Shown in pieces: positions 17,170-25,894 of a stretch of DNA of 43,479 bases (its first letter is position 1; every line of letters starts with the position of its first letter). A program made the translations under genes and the position numbers. The notes beneath the pieces are model-generated. The model worked only from the letters and a program-made list of their open reading frames with translations. It was not told where the DNA came from and did no database searches. The DNA comes from Sphingobium sp. (lineage in GTDB: Bacteria > Pseudomonadota > Alphaproteobacteria > Sphingomonadales > Sphingomonadaceae), in contig JALCRK010000031.1 of NCBI GenBank assembly GCA_022652485.1, positions 1 through 43,479 of the forward strand, given 5' to 3'.

Positions 17170-17511
17170 ATGGACACCAAGCTCTTCGCGCGGATCGGGG
17201 CCGGGGCATTCGCCGCCATCGCGCTGACCATGTCGCTGCTTCAGCTGCGCGAAGAGCGCCCGGAACCGCTGCCGGAGGTGATTACCGTTTGGGAACCCGA
17301 CGGCGATCCATTGCCCGCACAGCTGCGTGCCTGCGGGGCAATGGGCGAACTCGCGCTGTCCTCGCCCGACTGCCGCGCAGCCTGGGCCGAGAAGCGGCGG
17401 CGATTCCTTGGAGTCGATAACGACGGCGGCATTCCTGCCAGCGAACCCGCTGTCGACGCACTTGCGGCTCCGATCCCGTCATCCGAACCCCAACCAGCAA
17501 AGGGCCAGTGA
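17170..17511 (+). CDS. trbK: TrbK-alt-like putative entry exclusion protein
   Basis: A 113-residue protein with one N-terminal membrane segment (about residues 7-24) and a periplasmic part containing RACGAMGELALSSPDCRAAWAEKRRRFLG. The two cysteines and this AWAEKRRRF pattern are typical of the small TrbK-alt proteins between trbJ and trbL in alphaproteobacterial elements. By position it is thought to mediate entry exclusion, blocking mating into cells that already carry the element, but this is based on synteny more than on experiment. Its last 30 residues are low in complexity. Confidence 0.68.
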   Translation: MDTKLFARIGAGAFAAIALTMSLLQLREERPEPLPEVITVWEPDGDPLPAQLRACGAMGELALSSPDCRAAWAEKRRRFLGVDNDGGIPASEPAVDALAAPIPSSEPQPAKGQ

Positions 17512-17512
17512 C

Positions 17513-18832
17513 ATGGGTGGCACCGGCGTTGTCGACCGCTTTCTCGACATCTTCTCTCGCTACATCGATAGCGGCTTCGGTCTTCTGTCGGGCGAGGTCG
17601 CATTCATTGCGACGACCCTGATCGTGATCGACGTGACGCTGGCCGCATTGTTCTGGTCGTGGGGCGAGGCGGACGACGTGCTCGCGCGTCTGGTGAAGAA
17701 GACGCTGTTCGTCGGAATCTTTGCCTACATCATCGGCAACTGGAACAACCTCGCGCGGATCGTGTTCGAGAGCTTCGCAGGGCTTGGCCTCAAGGCCAGC
17801 GGCACCGGGTTTACTGCTGCTGAACTGCTGCAGCCAGGGCGGGTCGCGCAGGTCGGCCTCGATGCCGCGCAACCGATGCTGACCGCGATTTCCGACCTGA
17901 TGGGATTTGTCAGCTTCTTCGAGAATTTCCTGCAGATCGTGATTCTGCTGGTTGCCTGGGCGATCGTGATCATCGCCTTCTTCATCCTGTCGATCCAGCT
18001 TTTCATCACCCTCATTGAGTTCAAGCTAACCACGCTCTGCGGGTTCGTGCTGATCCCGTTCGGACTGTTCGGCAAAACCGCGTTCATGGCCGAACGCGTG
18101 CTCGGCAACGTCGTTTCCTCCGGCATCAAGGTGCTGGTGCTTGCGGTGATCGTCGGGATTGGCTCGACCATCTTCTCCGAGTTCACCAGCGCAATTTCCG
18201 GTGAACCAACCATCGAGGATGCGCTGTCGATCATGCTCGCCAGTTTGGCCCTGCTTGGCCTCGGCATCTTTGGACCAGGCATCGCCAATGGCATCGTATC
18301 GGGCGGTCCACAGCTTGGCGCAGGCGCGGCTGCCGGAACGGCACTGCTCGCCGGTGGTGCGGCCGCAGGCGCGGTCGCTGGTGCCAAGCTTGCAGGCGGC
18401 GCAGTTGCCAGTACCGCTTCCAACGTCGCACACGGCACATCGCGCGCAGCGGGCGGTGCCACCATGGCCTATGCGCTAGGTTCGGCGGGCAAGTCCGGCG
18501 CGTCAGCAGTCGGTTCTGGCATGGCAGCCGTTGGCGATGCTGCCGTGGGTGCTGCGACTTCGCCGCTGCGCAAAGCAGGCGACGGCATGAAGCAGTCGTT
18601 CCGCGAAGGCAGCCGCGCTGCGATCACCAACACCGGCGGCACAATCACCCCCGGACCCAACACTCGGCCGCCCACGCCGCCCGCCGCTGAGGGCCAAGGC
18701 CAGCCCGCCTGGGCCAAGGCGATGAAGGACCGGCAGACCATCGCTCACACCGCAACACTTGCCGCCCACACGCTCAAGTCTGGCGACAGCCACGGCGGCG
18801 GGGCTTCCATCGACACTTCCGAAAAGGACTGA
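17513..18832 (+). CDS. trbL: TrbL/VirB6 polytopic membrane protein
   Basis: A 439-residue VirB6-type channel protein. It opens with VVDRFLDIFSRYIDSGFGLL and has about six membrane segments up to residue 270, including the strongly hydrophobic QIVILLVAWAIVIIAFFILS. The C-terminal 150 residues are Ala- and Gly-rich (AGAAAGTALLAGGAAAGAVAG), then Pro-rich, and are probably flexible and cytoplasmic, as in other TrbL proteins. The ATG at 17513 follows the previous stop by one base with AAAGGGCCAG upstream; the longer frame back to 17327 overlaps trbK and is not used. Confidence 0.9.
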   Translation: MGGTGVVDRFLDIFSRYIDSGFGLLSGEVAFIATTLIVIDVTLAALFWSWGEADDVLARLVKKTLFVGIFAYIIGNWNNLARIVFESFAGLGLKASGTGFTAAELLQPGRVAQVGLDAAQPMLTAISDLMGFVSFFENFLQIVILLVAWAIVIIAFFILSIQLFITLIEFKLTTLCGFVLIPFGLFGKTAFMAERVLGNVVSSGIKVLVLAVIVGIGSTIFSEFTSAISGEPTIEDALSIMLASLALLGLGIFGPGIANGIVSGGPQLGAGAAAGTALLAGGAAAGAVAGAKLAGGAVASTASNVAHGTSRAAGGATMAYALGSAGKSGASAVGSGMAAVGDAAVGAATSPLRKAGDGMKQSFREGSRAAITNTGGTITPGPNTRPPTPPAAEGQGQPAWAKAMKDRQTIAHTATLAAHTLKSGDSHGGGASIDTSEKD

Positions 18833-18835
18833 CCC

Positions 18836-19519
18836 ATGTTCCGACGACCCTCGATCCGCTACGGCAAGACCCCCGAGCCCGAAACGCCCTACCAACGTGC
18901 CGCGCAGGTCTGGGATGACCGCATCGGCTCCGCACGTGTTCAGGCGCGCAGCTGGCGGCTCGCCTTTTTCGGCGCGCTTGGCCTCTCGACCTGCCTTACT
19001 GCCGGGATCATCTGGCAGGGCGCGCGCGGGTCGATCGTCCCATGGGTGGTTCAGATCGATAAGCTCGGCGAAGCGCAGGCCGTAGCCCCCGCCGATGTCG
19101 GCTACACGCCCTCTGACCCGCAGGTCGCGTTCCATCTGGCGCGGTTCATCGAGCAGGTCCGCGCCGTCCCCGACGACCCGATCATTGTCCGCCAGAACTG
19201 GCTGCGCGCCTATGACTTCGCCACCGACAAGGGTGCGCTCGCGCTCAACGACTATGCCCGGACCAACGATCCTTTCGCGCTGATCGGCAGGGAACAGGTC
19301 GGCGTTGACGTCACCAGCGTGATCCGCGCCTCGCCGACCAGCTTTCGCGTCGCCTGGGTCGAGCGTCGCTACCGCGACGGCAGCCTTGCCGACACGAGCC
19401 GCTGGACGGCGATCCTGACCATCGTCGTTCAGGTCCCCCGCACCCCCGATGCCCTGCGCAAGAACCCGCTCGGCATTTTCGTCAACGCCATCAACTGGTC
19501 GAAGGAACTCGGATCATGA
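18836..19519 (+). CDS. trbF: TrbF/VirB8 assembly protein
   Basis: A 227-residue VirB8-type bitopic inner-membrane protein that nucleates the mating-pair complex. A short cytoplasmic N-terminus (PETPYQRAAQVWDDRIGSAR) leads to one membrane helix (about residues 43-60) and then a periplasmic NTF2-like domain containing VVQIDKLGEAQAVAP and WVERRYRDGS. The length and domain order are normal. Its stop overlaps the start of trbG by ATGA. Confidence 0.9.
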   Translation: MFRRPSIRYGKTPEPETPYQRAAQVWDDRIGSARVQARSWRLAFFGALGLSTCLTAGIIWQGARGSIVPWVVQIDKLGEAQAVAPADVGYTPSDPQVAFHLARFIEQVRAVPDDPIIVRQNWLRAYDFATDKGALALNDYARTNDPFALIGREQVGVDVTSVIRASPTSFRVAWVERRYRDGSLADTSRWTAILTIVVQVPRTPDALRKNPLGIFVNAINWSKELGS

Positions 19520-20538
19520 TCAGCACTTTTGCAGCAGCAAATCGCCGCATCGCCATTGCCTTGCTCGCAGCAAGCACAACGCTTGCCTCCCCCGTGCAGG
19601 CCCAAAAACAACCAGCGCACCAGCCTACATCGCCTGCGGCACCTAACGAGGCGCCGCAGGCGGCCCATTCCGAACCGGCAATTGTGGCGATCCCTGTGCC
19701 GCTGCCGCTTCCCGGCCAGCTCAAACAGTTTCCGCAAGCGTCGCTCCCCCGCACTGCGGGCCGCTCCCGCCCGTCCTTGCCCCGGGACAGGGTGGGGGCG
19801 GCAATGGAGGCGGCGCGGGTGCAGCCCGACCGTACCGGGTTCGTCAATGCGATCCAGGTCTTTCCCTACACCGAAGGCGCGCTCTACCAGGTCTATGCCA
19901 AACCCGGTCAGGTGACCGACATCGCCCTGCAGGAAGGTGAACAACTGGTCGGCTCTGGGCCCGTGGCGTCCGGCGACACAGTGCGCTGGATGATCGGCGA
20001 TACCGTCAGTGGCAGCGGACCCGCATCGCGCGTTCACATTCTGATCAAGCCGATTCGTCCCGACATCGCGACCAATCTGGTGATCAACACCGACCGGCGC
20101 ACCTATCATGTCGAACTCCGCGCCAATCCGTCAGTCTATATGGCCTCGGTCTCCTGGACTTACCCGCAGGACGAGTTGATCGCGCTGCGGCAAGCTCGGA
20201 GCGAAGCGATCGGGGCCGCGCCGGTTGCGGCGGGGATTGATCTATCCACCCTCAACTTTCGCTACGCGATCGACGGTGACCGCCCTGACTGGCGCCCGCT
20301 GCGCGCGTTCGATGACGGGGTGCGCGTGTTCATCGAGTTCCCCGAGAGCATTGCGCAGGGCGAACTTCCGCCGCTGTTCGTAATCGGTGCGAAGGGCGAG
20401 GCCGAGCTGGTCAACTATCGGGTCGCCGGTCGCTACATGATCGTCGACCGGCTGTTCGCAAAGGCCGAACTGCGGCTTGGCGGGCGCAAGGGTCAGCAGA
20501 CAGTCCGGATCACCTCCAACCGGCGGGGGCGGGCATGA
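19516..20538 (+). CDS. trbG: TrbG/VirB9 outer-membrane complex protein
   Basis: A 340-residue exported VirB9-type protein. The signal peptide covers about residues 1-29 (ASPVQA), followed by a Pro-rich linker to about residue 95. The N-terminal VirB9 domain begins near IQVFPYTEGALYQVYAKPGQ, with NLVINTDRRTYHVELRA further on. The C-terminal VirB9 domain carries LNFRYAIDG and YMIVDRLFAKAELRLG. With TrbI it forms the outer-membrane core of the channel. The stop overlaps the trbI start. Confidence 0.9.
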   Translation: MISTFAAANRRIAIALLAASTTLASPVQAQKQPAHQPTSPAAPNEAPQAAHSEPAIVAIPVPLPLPGQLKQFPQASLPRTAGRSRPSLPRDRVGAAMEAARVQPDRTGFVNAIQVFPYTEGALYQVYAKPGQVTDIALQEGEQLVGSGPVASGDTVRWMIGDTVSGSGPASRVHILIKPIRPDIATNLVINTDRRTYHVELRANPSVYMASVSWTYPQDELIALRQARSEAIGAAPVAAGIDLSTLNFRYAIDGDRPDWRPLRAFDDGVRVFIEFPESIAQGELPPLFVIGAKGEAELVNYRVAGRYMIVDRLFAKAELRLGGRKGQQTVRITSNRRGRA

Positions 20539-21740
20539 ACGGCGAGGACCAGACCGAACGCCCCGAAGCGGAAACCGCGGATCCGGACAGCGCGGTCAAG
20601 CTGCGGGGCGATCCGCCGCGTGTCATGCGGCTGTCGCGCAAGGCGATCGGCATTGCTTCGGCCTGTGGCTTTGCGCTGGTCGGCGGCGCGATGATCTATG
20701 CGCTCCAGCCTGTTGGCCGGAAGGGCGCGGAGGAACTTTACAACACCGATGGCGTTGCGGTGGCCGACAACCTATCGGGCGCGCCCAAGGATTACGGCCA
20801 GGTACCCAGGCTCGGCCCGCCGCTTCCCGGCGATCTAGGCAAGCCGATCCTTGATGCGCAACGGCGCGGGGACGTGGCTGCCCTGCCGCCGATTGGAGCT
20901 GGGCCATCTGCGGCTCCGATCGACCCTGCAGTCGCTGCCGCTGATGCCGCCCGGCAGCGCGCCGAACAGGAACGAGAAGCAGCGCGCAGTAGCCGCCTGT
21001 TCTTCGGCGGTGGGTCGCAGGCAAGCGGGAGTGCTGGCATTGCAGGAGTTCCACCGCACGTAGAGGTTGCGGCTGCAACTCCAGCGCCCGCGCCGCAATC
21101 CGATGCTGGCCGCAAGCAGGCCTTCCTTGAACGCGCCAGCGACCGGCACACCGTGTCGGGTGAGCGGCTGACCGGGCTGGCGTCACCTTCGATCCTGCAA
21201 GCGGGATCGGTCATCCCCGCAGCACTCATTACAGGCATCCGTTCGGACCTGCCCGGGCTGGTAACCGCGCAGGTGACGCAGAACGTCTATGACAGCCCGT
21301 CCGGGCGCATCCTCCTCATCCCGCAAGGCTCGCGGCTGATCGGCGACTACGATGCCGACGTCGCGTTTGGGCAGAGCCGGATCCTGCTCGCCTGGAACCG
21401 GCTGATCCTCCCCGATGGCCATTCGATCGTGCTCGAACGTCAGCCCGCGTCTGACCCGCACGGCTTTGCGGGACTTCAGGACGGTACCGACTATCATTGG
21501 GGCAGTGTGCTCAAGGCGGCGCTGGTCTCAACGCTTTTGGGCGCTGGTTCTGAGCTGGGATCGGGCGACGACGGCAACCTTGCCCGCGCTTTCCGCCGAG
21601 GCACGCAGGACAGCATCAACCGCGCCGGTGAGCAGATCGTCAGCCGAGAGTTGAATGTCCGACCGACGTTGACGATCCGGCCCGGCTTTCCGGTTCGGGT
21701 GCTGGTGACGCGCGACTTGGTGCTTGGAGGCAAACAGTGA
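20535..21740 (+). CDS. trbI: TrbI/VirB10 channel protein
   Basis: A 401-residue VirB10-type protein spanning both membranes. A cytoplasmic N-terminus is followed by one membrane helix (about residues 37-56), a variable Pro/Ala-rich periplasmic stretch, and the VirB10 beta-barrel domain from about 205 (LASPSILQAGSVIPAALITG) through PQGSRLIGDYDADVAFGQSR to the C-terminus. It senses energy from the ATPases and opens the outer-membrane pore in known systems. The last codons overlap the GTG of the DUF2274 gene, with GGAGG as ribosome site. Confidence 0.91.
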   Translation: MNGEDQTERPEAETADPDSAVKLRGDPPRVMRLSRKAIGIASACGFALVGGAMIYALQPVGRKGAEELYNTDGVAVADNLSGAPKDYGQVPRLGPPLPGDLGKPILDAQRRGDVAALPPIGAGPSAAPIDPAVAAADAARQRAEQEREAARSSRLFFGGGSQASGSAGIAGVPPHVEVAAATPAPAPQSDAGRKQAFLERASDRHTVSGERLTGLASPSILQAGSVIPAALITGIRSDLPGLVTAQVTQNVYDSPSGRILLIPQGSRLIGDYDADVAFGQSRILLAWNRLILPDGHSIVLERQPASDPHGFAGLQDGTDYHWGSVLKAALVSTLLGAGSELGSGDDGNLARAFRRGTQDSINRAGEQIVSRELNVRPTLTIRPGFPVRVLVTRDLVLGGKQ

Positions 21741-21964
21741 CACGGCTGAAGCTTGAAGATTTGGCCGACGAGAAGCCAGTGCGAATGACGGTCGAGTTGT
21801 CGGCGCGGTTGCACCGTGAATTGCTGGCCTATGCAACCGCCTTGAATGGCGGCGATGCAAAGGGTGCGCCGACGCCAGAGCGGCTGATCCCGCCGATGAT
21901 CGAGCGGTTCATTGCGACGGACCGGAGTTATGGCAAGACTCGTCGGTCAACTCAGCCCGGGTAG
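21737..21964 (+). CDS. DUF2274 domain-containing protein
   Basis: A 75-residue protein of the DUF2274 family, which regularly ends the trb operon in these elements: KLEDLADEKPVRMTVELSARLHRELLAYA, then PERLIPPMIERFIATDRSY. Its sequence suggests a small ribbon-helix-helix-like fold and thus DNA binding, but no role is known. It starts with GTG within the trbI stop. The last 13 bases overlap, tail-to-tail, the end of the LysR gene. The final few residues (RRSTQPG) may derive from the inserted cargo rather than from the original gene. Confidence 0.8.
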   Translation: MTRLKLEDLADEKPVRMTVELSARLHRELLAYATALNGGDAKGAPTPERLIPPMIERFIATDRSYGKTRRSTQPG

Positions 21965-22845
21965 CGTTCCTCGATCAGCTTGAAGAAATGTTTGAGCGCC
22001 GGGTTTTCATTGCCCTCGCGCCAGTAGAGCGCGAAATCGAGGCGAGCGAGGCTGCTGGGATCGTAGATTTCCCTGAAATGGAGATCTGGCCAAATCACGC
22101 CCTGAGACGCTTCGGTTGCGATCGACACGAACCGCTTTGCCGTGATCATGCTCAAAACGCTTTCAAGACCGGTATCTTGATAGATGATATTGGGCCGATA
22201 TCCCTGCTCTGTGAGCTTAGCAGACAACAAATTGCCGAGGATCGGGCCAAGGCCACCACTCGGGACGACGAACACCTCGCGCCTGAGGGCCTGCCAATAG
22301 ATCCTTTCCTCCTTTAGCAGATGATTGTCGTCGAGCATGACCACCATCAGCTGTTCGGACCAAAGACGGCGCGATTTGATACCTGCCTCTTCAAGCCCGA
22401 TCGGGGCGATGGCGACATCGACAGTCTGTGCTTGCAAGCCGTGGAGCAACTTTTCCGGGCTGGCCTCCATCCCGTCGAACTGCACATCGGGGAACCGGGT
22501 GAGATACTCCGTGAAGATGTGCTTCAAGTTGCCGGACATGAGCGACGAGCAATATCCGACCGCAATACGGCCATGAAGTCCATAGCTGACATTACGCGCC
22601 GTGGTCTGAAGATTGTCGATGTCGGTGACAATGCGCCGCGCTTGCTCGATCACAACGCGACCATTTTCGGTCGGTTCGGCACCGCGCGTGGTTCGTTCGA
22701 AGAGTTTTACGCCCAGACGCTCTTCAAGGAGCATGACCCTTCGGCTGAGTGTAGATTGCTTGACGCGGAGGGCAGCAGCAGCGCGCGAGAAACTCTGCGC
22801 ATCGGCGGTTGCTACAGCATATCGGAGCTGGCGAATTTCTATCAA
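21952..22845 (-). CDS. LysR-family transcriptional regulator
   Basis: A 297-residue LysR-type regulator of normal length. The N-terminal winged helix is clear: IEIRQLRYAVATADAQSFSR, AAALRVKQSTLSRRVMLLEERLGVKLFER. The effector-binding domain follows from about residue 90 (GRIAVGYCSSLMSGNLKHIF). It lies downstream of the aldolase gene on the same strand, separated by 164 bp that contain a 44-bp perfect palindrome. It probably controls the adjacent catabolic genes in response to an aromatic intermediate, although the IclR gene at the other end competes for that role. The 3' end abuts the trb operon. Confidence 0.87.
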   Translation of the reverse strand: MIEIRQLRYAVATADAQSFSRAAAALRVKQSTLSRRVMLLEERLGVKLFERTTRGAEPTENGRVVIEQARRIVTDIDNLQTTARNVSYGLHGRIAVGYCSSLMSGNLKHIFTEYLTRFPDVQFDGMEASPEKLLHGLQAQTVDVAIAPIGLEEAGIKSRRLWSEQLMVVMLDDNHLLKEERIYWQALRREVFVVPSGGLGPILGNLLSAKLTEQGYRPNIIYQDTGLESVLSMITAKRFVSIATEASQGVIWPDLHFREIYDPSSLARLDFALYWREGNENPALKHFFKLIEERYPG

Positions 22846-22909
22846 TCTTCCCTCGGATAATTCTGTCGACCAGCCTTTGTCCGCACATCAGCACTCAGTA
22901 TTTGGTGAT

Positions 22910-22953
22910 GATTGCGACAAGGTCACGAATCGATTCGTGACCTTGTCGCAATC
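22910..22953. repeat. Perfect 44-bp palindrome
   Basis: The arm at 22910-22931 begins GATTGCGACAAGG and ends TCACGAATC. Its exact reverse complement follows at once at 22932-22953, so the palindrome has 22-bp arms and no loop. It lies between the lysR start (22845) and the aldolase stop (23010). No T run follows on either strand, so it is not a standard terminator, though a strong hairpin would form in RNA. Alternatives are a dimeric operator for LysR or a recombination remnant. Confidence 0.85.
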
Positions 22954-23009
22954 GTCTGGTGCGGCGTGATCCACTTGGCCGGTGCTCGAAACTAAAGAGA
23001 AGATAGTCT

Positions 23010-24056
23010 TCATCGGCAGGCACCGGCGACAGCCTGCTCGTTGAGCAGGTCGAGCGCGACGTCGACAATCATGTCTTCCTGCCCTCCAACCATCTTTCGT
23101 CGACCCAGTTCGACAAGAATGGCGCGGGTATCGAGGCCGTGTTCCTCGGCGGCTTTCTCTGCGTGTCGAAGGAAACTGGAATAGACCCCGGCGTAGCCTA
23201 GTGTCAGCGTTTCGCGATCAACTCGCACCGGGCGGTCCTGCATCGGGCGCACGAGATCTTCGGCAGCGTCCATTAGCGCAAAGAGGTCACAGCCGTGGTT
23301 CCAGCCGTAGCGATCTGCGGCAGCAATGAAGACTTCGAGCGGCGCGTTGCCAGCACCAGCGCCCATGCCGGCGAGGCTCGCGTCCACCCGGATGGCGCCG
23401 TTCTGTACTGCAACGATGGAGTTGGCGACACCGAGGCTGAGATTGTGATGCGCATGCACACCACGCTGGGTCTCGGGTTTGAGGACCCGGTCGTAAGCCT
23501 GCAGTCGCGCGGCATATTCATCCATGTTCATTGCGCCACCGCTGTCCGTGACATAAACACAGTGTGCGCCATAGGTTTCCATTAGCAGAGCCTGCTGAGC
23601 TAGCGCCTCGGGTGGAGACATGTGGCCCATCATCAAAAAGCCGGACACGTCCATGCCCAAATTGCGGGCCGCTTCGATGTGTTGTTTGGACACATCGGCC
23701 TCGGTGCAATGGGTAGCGATGCGGACCGAACGAACGCCAAGATCGTATGCGTGCTTGAGGTCGTGCACAGTGCCGATACCAGGCAGCAACAACGTGGTTA
23801 GAACGGAGTGTTCGAGTACTTCAGCGACCGCGCCGATCCAGTCCCAATCCGTGTGGGCGCCGAAGCCGTAGTTGAAGCTTGAACCTTGCAAGCCATCGCC
23901 GTGCGCAACCTCAATTGCGTCGATCTTGGCACGATCGAGCGCGCGAGCAATCGCCTTCACATGATCCAGGCCATACTGATGCCGGATGGCGTGCATGCCA
24001 TCGCGCAGCGTGACATCCTGAATGTAGAGCTTCTGGCTCATGGGGTCGAAACTCAT
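23010..24056 (-). CDS. 4-hydroxy-2-oxovalerate aldolase
   Basis: A 348-residue class II pyruvate aldolase of the DmpG/BphI/MhpE family. It splits 4-hydroxy-2-oxovalerate into pyruvate and acetaldehyde. The metal site is recognisable: [13 protein letters not shown] with Arg18, Asp19 and His22, and [11 protein letters not shown] with the metal-binding His201 and His203. In known systems it forms a complex with the acylating dehydrogenase and channels acetaldehyde to it; that partner is encoded immediately upstream and the starts overlap (ATGA). AGGGAG lies ten bases before the chosen ATG. Homologues of the TesG type act on the C6 analogue in steroid breakdown, so substrate length cannot be fixed from sequence. 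Confidence 0.9.
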   Translation of the reverse strand: MSFDPMSQKLYIQDVTLRDGMHAIRHQYGLDHVKAIARALDRAKIDAIEVAHGDGLQGSSFNYGFGAHTDWDWIGAVAEVLEHSVLTTLLLPGIGTVHDLKHAYDLGVRSVRIATHCTEADVSKQHIEAARNLGMDVSGFLMMGHMSPPEALAQQALLMETYGAHCVYVTDSGGAMNMDEYAARLQAYDRVLKPETQRGVHAHHNLSLGVANSIVAVQNGAIRVDASLAGMGAGAGNAPLEVFIAAADRYGWNHGCDLFALMDAAEDLVRPMQDRPVRVDRETLTLGYAGVYSSFLRHAEKAAEEHGLDTRAILVELGRRKMVGGQEDMIVDVALDLLNEQAVAGACR

Positions 24057-25021
24057 GCTGCCATGCTCCCTGTCATTTTGGCGACGATACGTTCGGCAGT
24101 GCGCAGTGCAGCCGAAGTCATGATGTCGAGATTGCCCGCGTAAGCCGGGAGGTAATGCGCTGCGCCTTCGACTTCGAGGAACACCGAGACTTTGAGTCCA
24201 GTGAAATCGGTCTTTCCGGTATCGGCCATCTCGGGAATATGCAGTGGACGGTTGGAACCGATATGTTCGAACTGTACTGCCTGCTTCAGCCTGTAACCGG
24301 GGACGTAGGTCTTCACTTCTTCGACCATTGCCTCGATGCTCGTACGGATGGAGTCCTGATCGGCATCGTCGCACAGACAATAGACAGTATCGCGCATGAT
24401 CAGCGGCGGTTCGGCCGGGTTGAGCACGATTATCGCCTTGCCGCGGGTTGCGCCGCCAACGGCGACGATTGCCTGACTGGTGGTCTCAGTGAATTCGTCA
24501 ATGTTGGCACGGGTTCCAGGGCCGGCACTTTTCGACGCAATCGACGCGACGATCTCGCCGTAGTGCACCTTGGCGGCGCGGTTCACTGCTGCAACGATCG
24601 GGATGGTCGCCTGCCCACCGCATGTGACCATATTGACGTTGGTCGCATCGAGATGGTCGAGCCCATTCACAGGCGGAATGACATAGGGACCGATCGACGC
24701 AGGTGTCAGGTCGATTACGCGCTTGCCGTGGGCTTGCAGCACGGCATCGTGATGCTTGTGCGCGCCGGCCGATGTTGCGTCGAACACGATCGCGATGTCG
24801 GCGAATTCAGGCATCCCAACCAGCCCGTCGATGCCCCCGGCAGTAATCGCAACGCCCAGGCGTTCAGCGCGCTTGAGGCCATCGGACTCTGGATCAATGC
24901 CAACGAATACCCCCATCTCCAGGGTCTTCGACAAACGCATGATCTTGATCATCAGATCAGTACCGATATTGCCGGAGCCGATAATGGCTACCTTAGTTTT
25001 GCCACTGGGGGTCTTGCTCAT
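24053..25021 (-). CDS. Acetaldehyde dehydrogenase (acetylating)
   Basis: A 322-residue acylating aldehyde dehydrogenase of the DmpF/BphJ/MhpF family. It converts acetaldehyde, NAD+ and CoA to acetyl-CoA. The N-terminal Rossmann motif [13 protein letters not shown] is followed by [14 protein letters not shown] with the catalytic Cys134. The start [10 protein letters not shown] matches the family length; longer frames upstream overlap the hydratase gene. It sits in the middle of the three-gene cassette, four bases after the hydratase stop, and overlaps the aldolase start. Propanal is an alternative substrate in steroid-type pathways. Confidence 0.91.
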   Translation of the reverse strand: MSKTPSGKTKVAIIGSGNIGTDLMIKIMRLSKTLEMGVFVGIDPESDGLKRAERLGVAITAGGIDGLVGMPEFADIAIVFDATSAGAHKHHDAVLQAHGKRVIDLTPASIGPYVIPPVNGLDHLDATNVNMVTCGGQATIPIVAAVNRAAKVHYGEIVASIASKSAGPGTRANIDEFTETTSQAIVAVGGATRGKAIIVLNPAEPPLIMRDTVYCLCDDADQDSIRTSIEAMVEEVKTYVPGYRLKQAVQFEHIGSNRPLHIPEMADTGKTDFTGLKVSVFLEVEGAAHYLPAYAGNLDIMTSAALRTAERIVAKMTGSMAA

Positions 25022-25025
25022 GGTT

Positions 25026-25811
25026 TCAGGCCTTTGTGTACGTGAAGCTGGCGTCGCCCAGCCCGCCAACATCTGCGCGAACATGGTCGCCGGGGTTGAG
25101 CGCCACCATCGGGCCGAGCGCACCTGCCAGCAGGATGTCTCCGGCCTTCAGTGGTTCACCGCGCCCCGCCAGGGTCCGGGCCAACCATGCTGCCGCATTG
25201 AGCGGATTGCCGAGCGCAGCCGCACCCACGCCGGTTGAGGCGGCCTCACCGTTGACTGTCATCGCCATTGCTGCGCCTTCGAGATCCAACCCAAGAAGCG
25301 GCAAACCTGCGCGTCCCAAGACAAAAAAGGCCGAGGACCCGTTATCCGCGACCGTATCGGCGAAAGTGATCTTCCAGTCTGCAATCCGGCTGTCGACAAT
25401 TTCAATGGCTGCATGGACAGTAGCCACGGCTTCGGCGACCATCTCAGGTGTGGTTTGCGGGTCGGGTAAGTCTCTCCCCAGCACGAAGGCAATTTCCGCT
25501 TCTGCTTTTGGCTGGATCGTACGGGCGGGATCGAGCATGCCTCCATCAGGTATCTCCATGTCGCCGAACAGCACGCCGAAGTCGGGCTGGTTGACGCCAA
25601 GCTGCGTCTGGACCGCCTTGGCCGTGAGGCCTGCCTTGCGCCCGACGATGCGGCGACCTTGCCCCTCCCAGAAGCGGGTGTTGATCGTCTGCACCGCATA
25701 AGCACCATCGGCATCGACCGGATCAAGCCCGTCACGCAAAGGTGGCACTGCGCCGCGCGAATAGGCATCGCGCAAACGGCGAGCGAGATCATCGTAAGAA
25801 GGAATGGTCAT
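25026..25811 (-). CDS. 2-oxopent-4-enoate hydratase family protein
   Basis: A 261-residue member of the fumarylacetoacetate-hydrolase superfamily, DmpE/MhpD branch. It would add water to 2-hydroxypenta-2,4-dienoate to give 4-hydroxy-2-oxovalerate, the substrate of the aldolase encoded two genes on. Recognisable parts are [35 protein letters not shown] with the metal-binding glutamates, and [15 protein letters not shown]. The closely related 4-oxalocrotonate decarboxylases (DmpH) share these motifs, so that activity is an alternative. The ATG at 25811 has AGAGGA upstream. It is the first gene of the operon, divergent from iclR. Confidence 0.84.
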   Translation of the reverse strand: MTIPSYDDLARRLRDAYSRGAVPPLRDGLDPVDADGAYAVQTINTRFWEGQGRRIVGRKAGLTAKAVQTQLGVNQPDFGVLFGDMEIPDGGMLDPARTIQPKAEAEIAFVLGRDLPDPQTTPEMVAEAVATVHAAIEIVDSRIADWKITFADTVADNGSSAFFVLGRAGLPLLGLDLEGAAMAMTVNGEAASTGVGAAALGNPLNAAAWLARTLAGRGEPLKAGDILLAGALGPMVALNPGDHVRADVGGLGDASFTYTKA

Positions 25812-25857
25812 GGCAGGGATCCTCTTTGTCTCCGCAGCTGATACGCGGCTATAGTGC

Positions 25858-25875
25858 TTGACACCAGAGCTTGGT
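25858..25875. promoter_or_regulatory. Possible promoter/operator between iclR and the hydratase gene
   Basis: In the 83-bp divergent gap, TTGACA (25858-25863, plus strand) overlaps ACCAGAGCTTGGT (25863-25875), an imperfect palindrome with ACCA/TGGT arms. No good -10 box stands at the expected distance, so this is a weak candidate for the IclR binding site. Confidence 0.3.
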
Positions 25876-25894
25876 ATCGCCAATTTCTTATATT

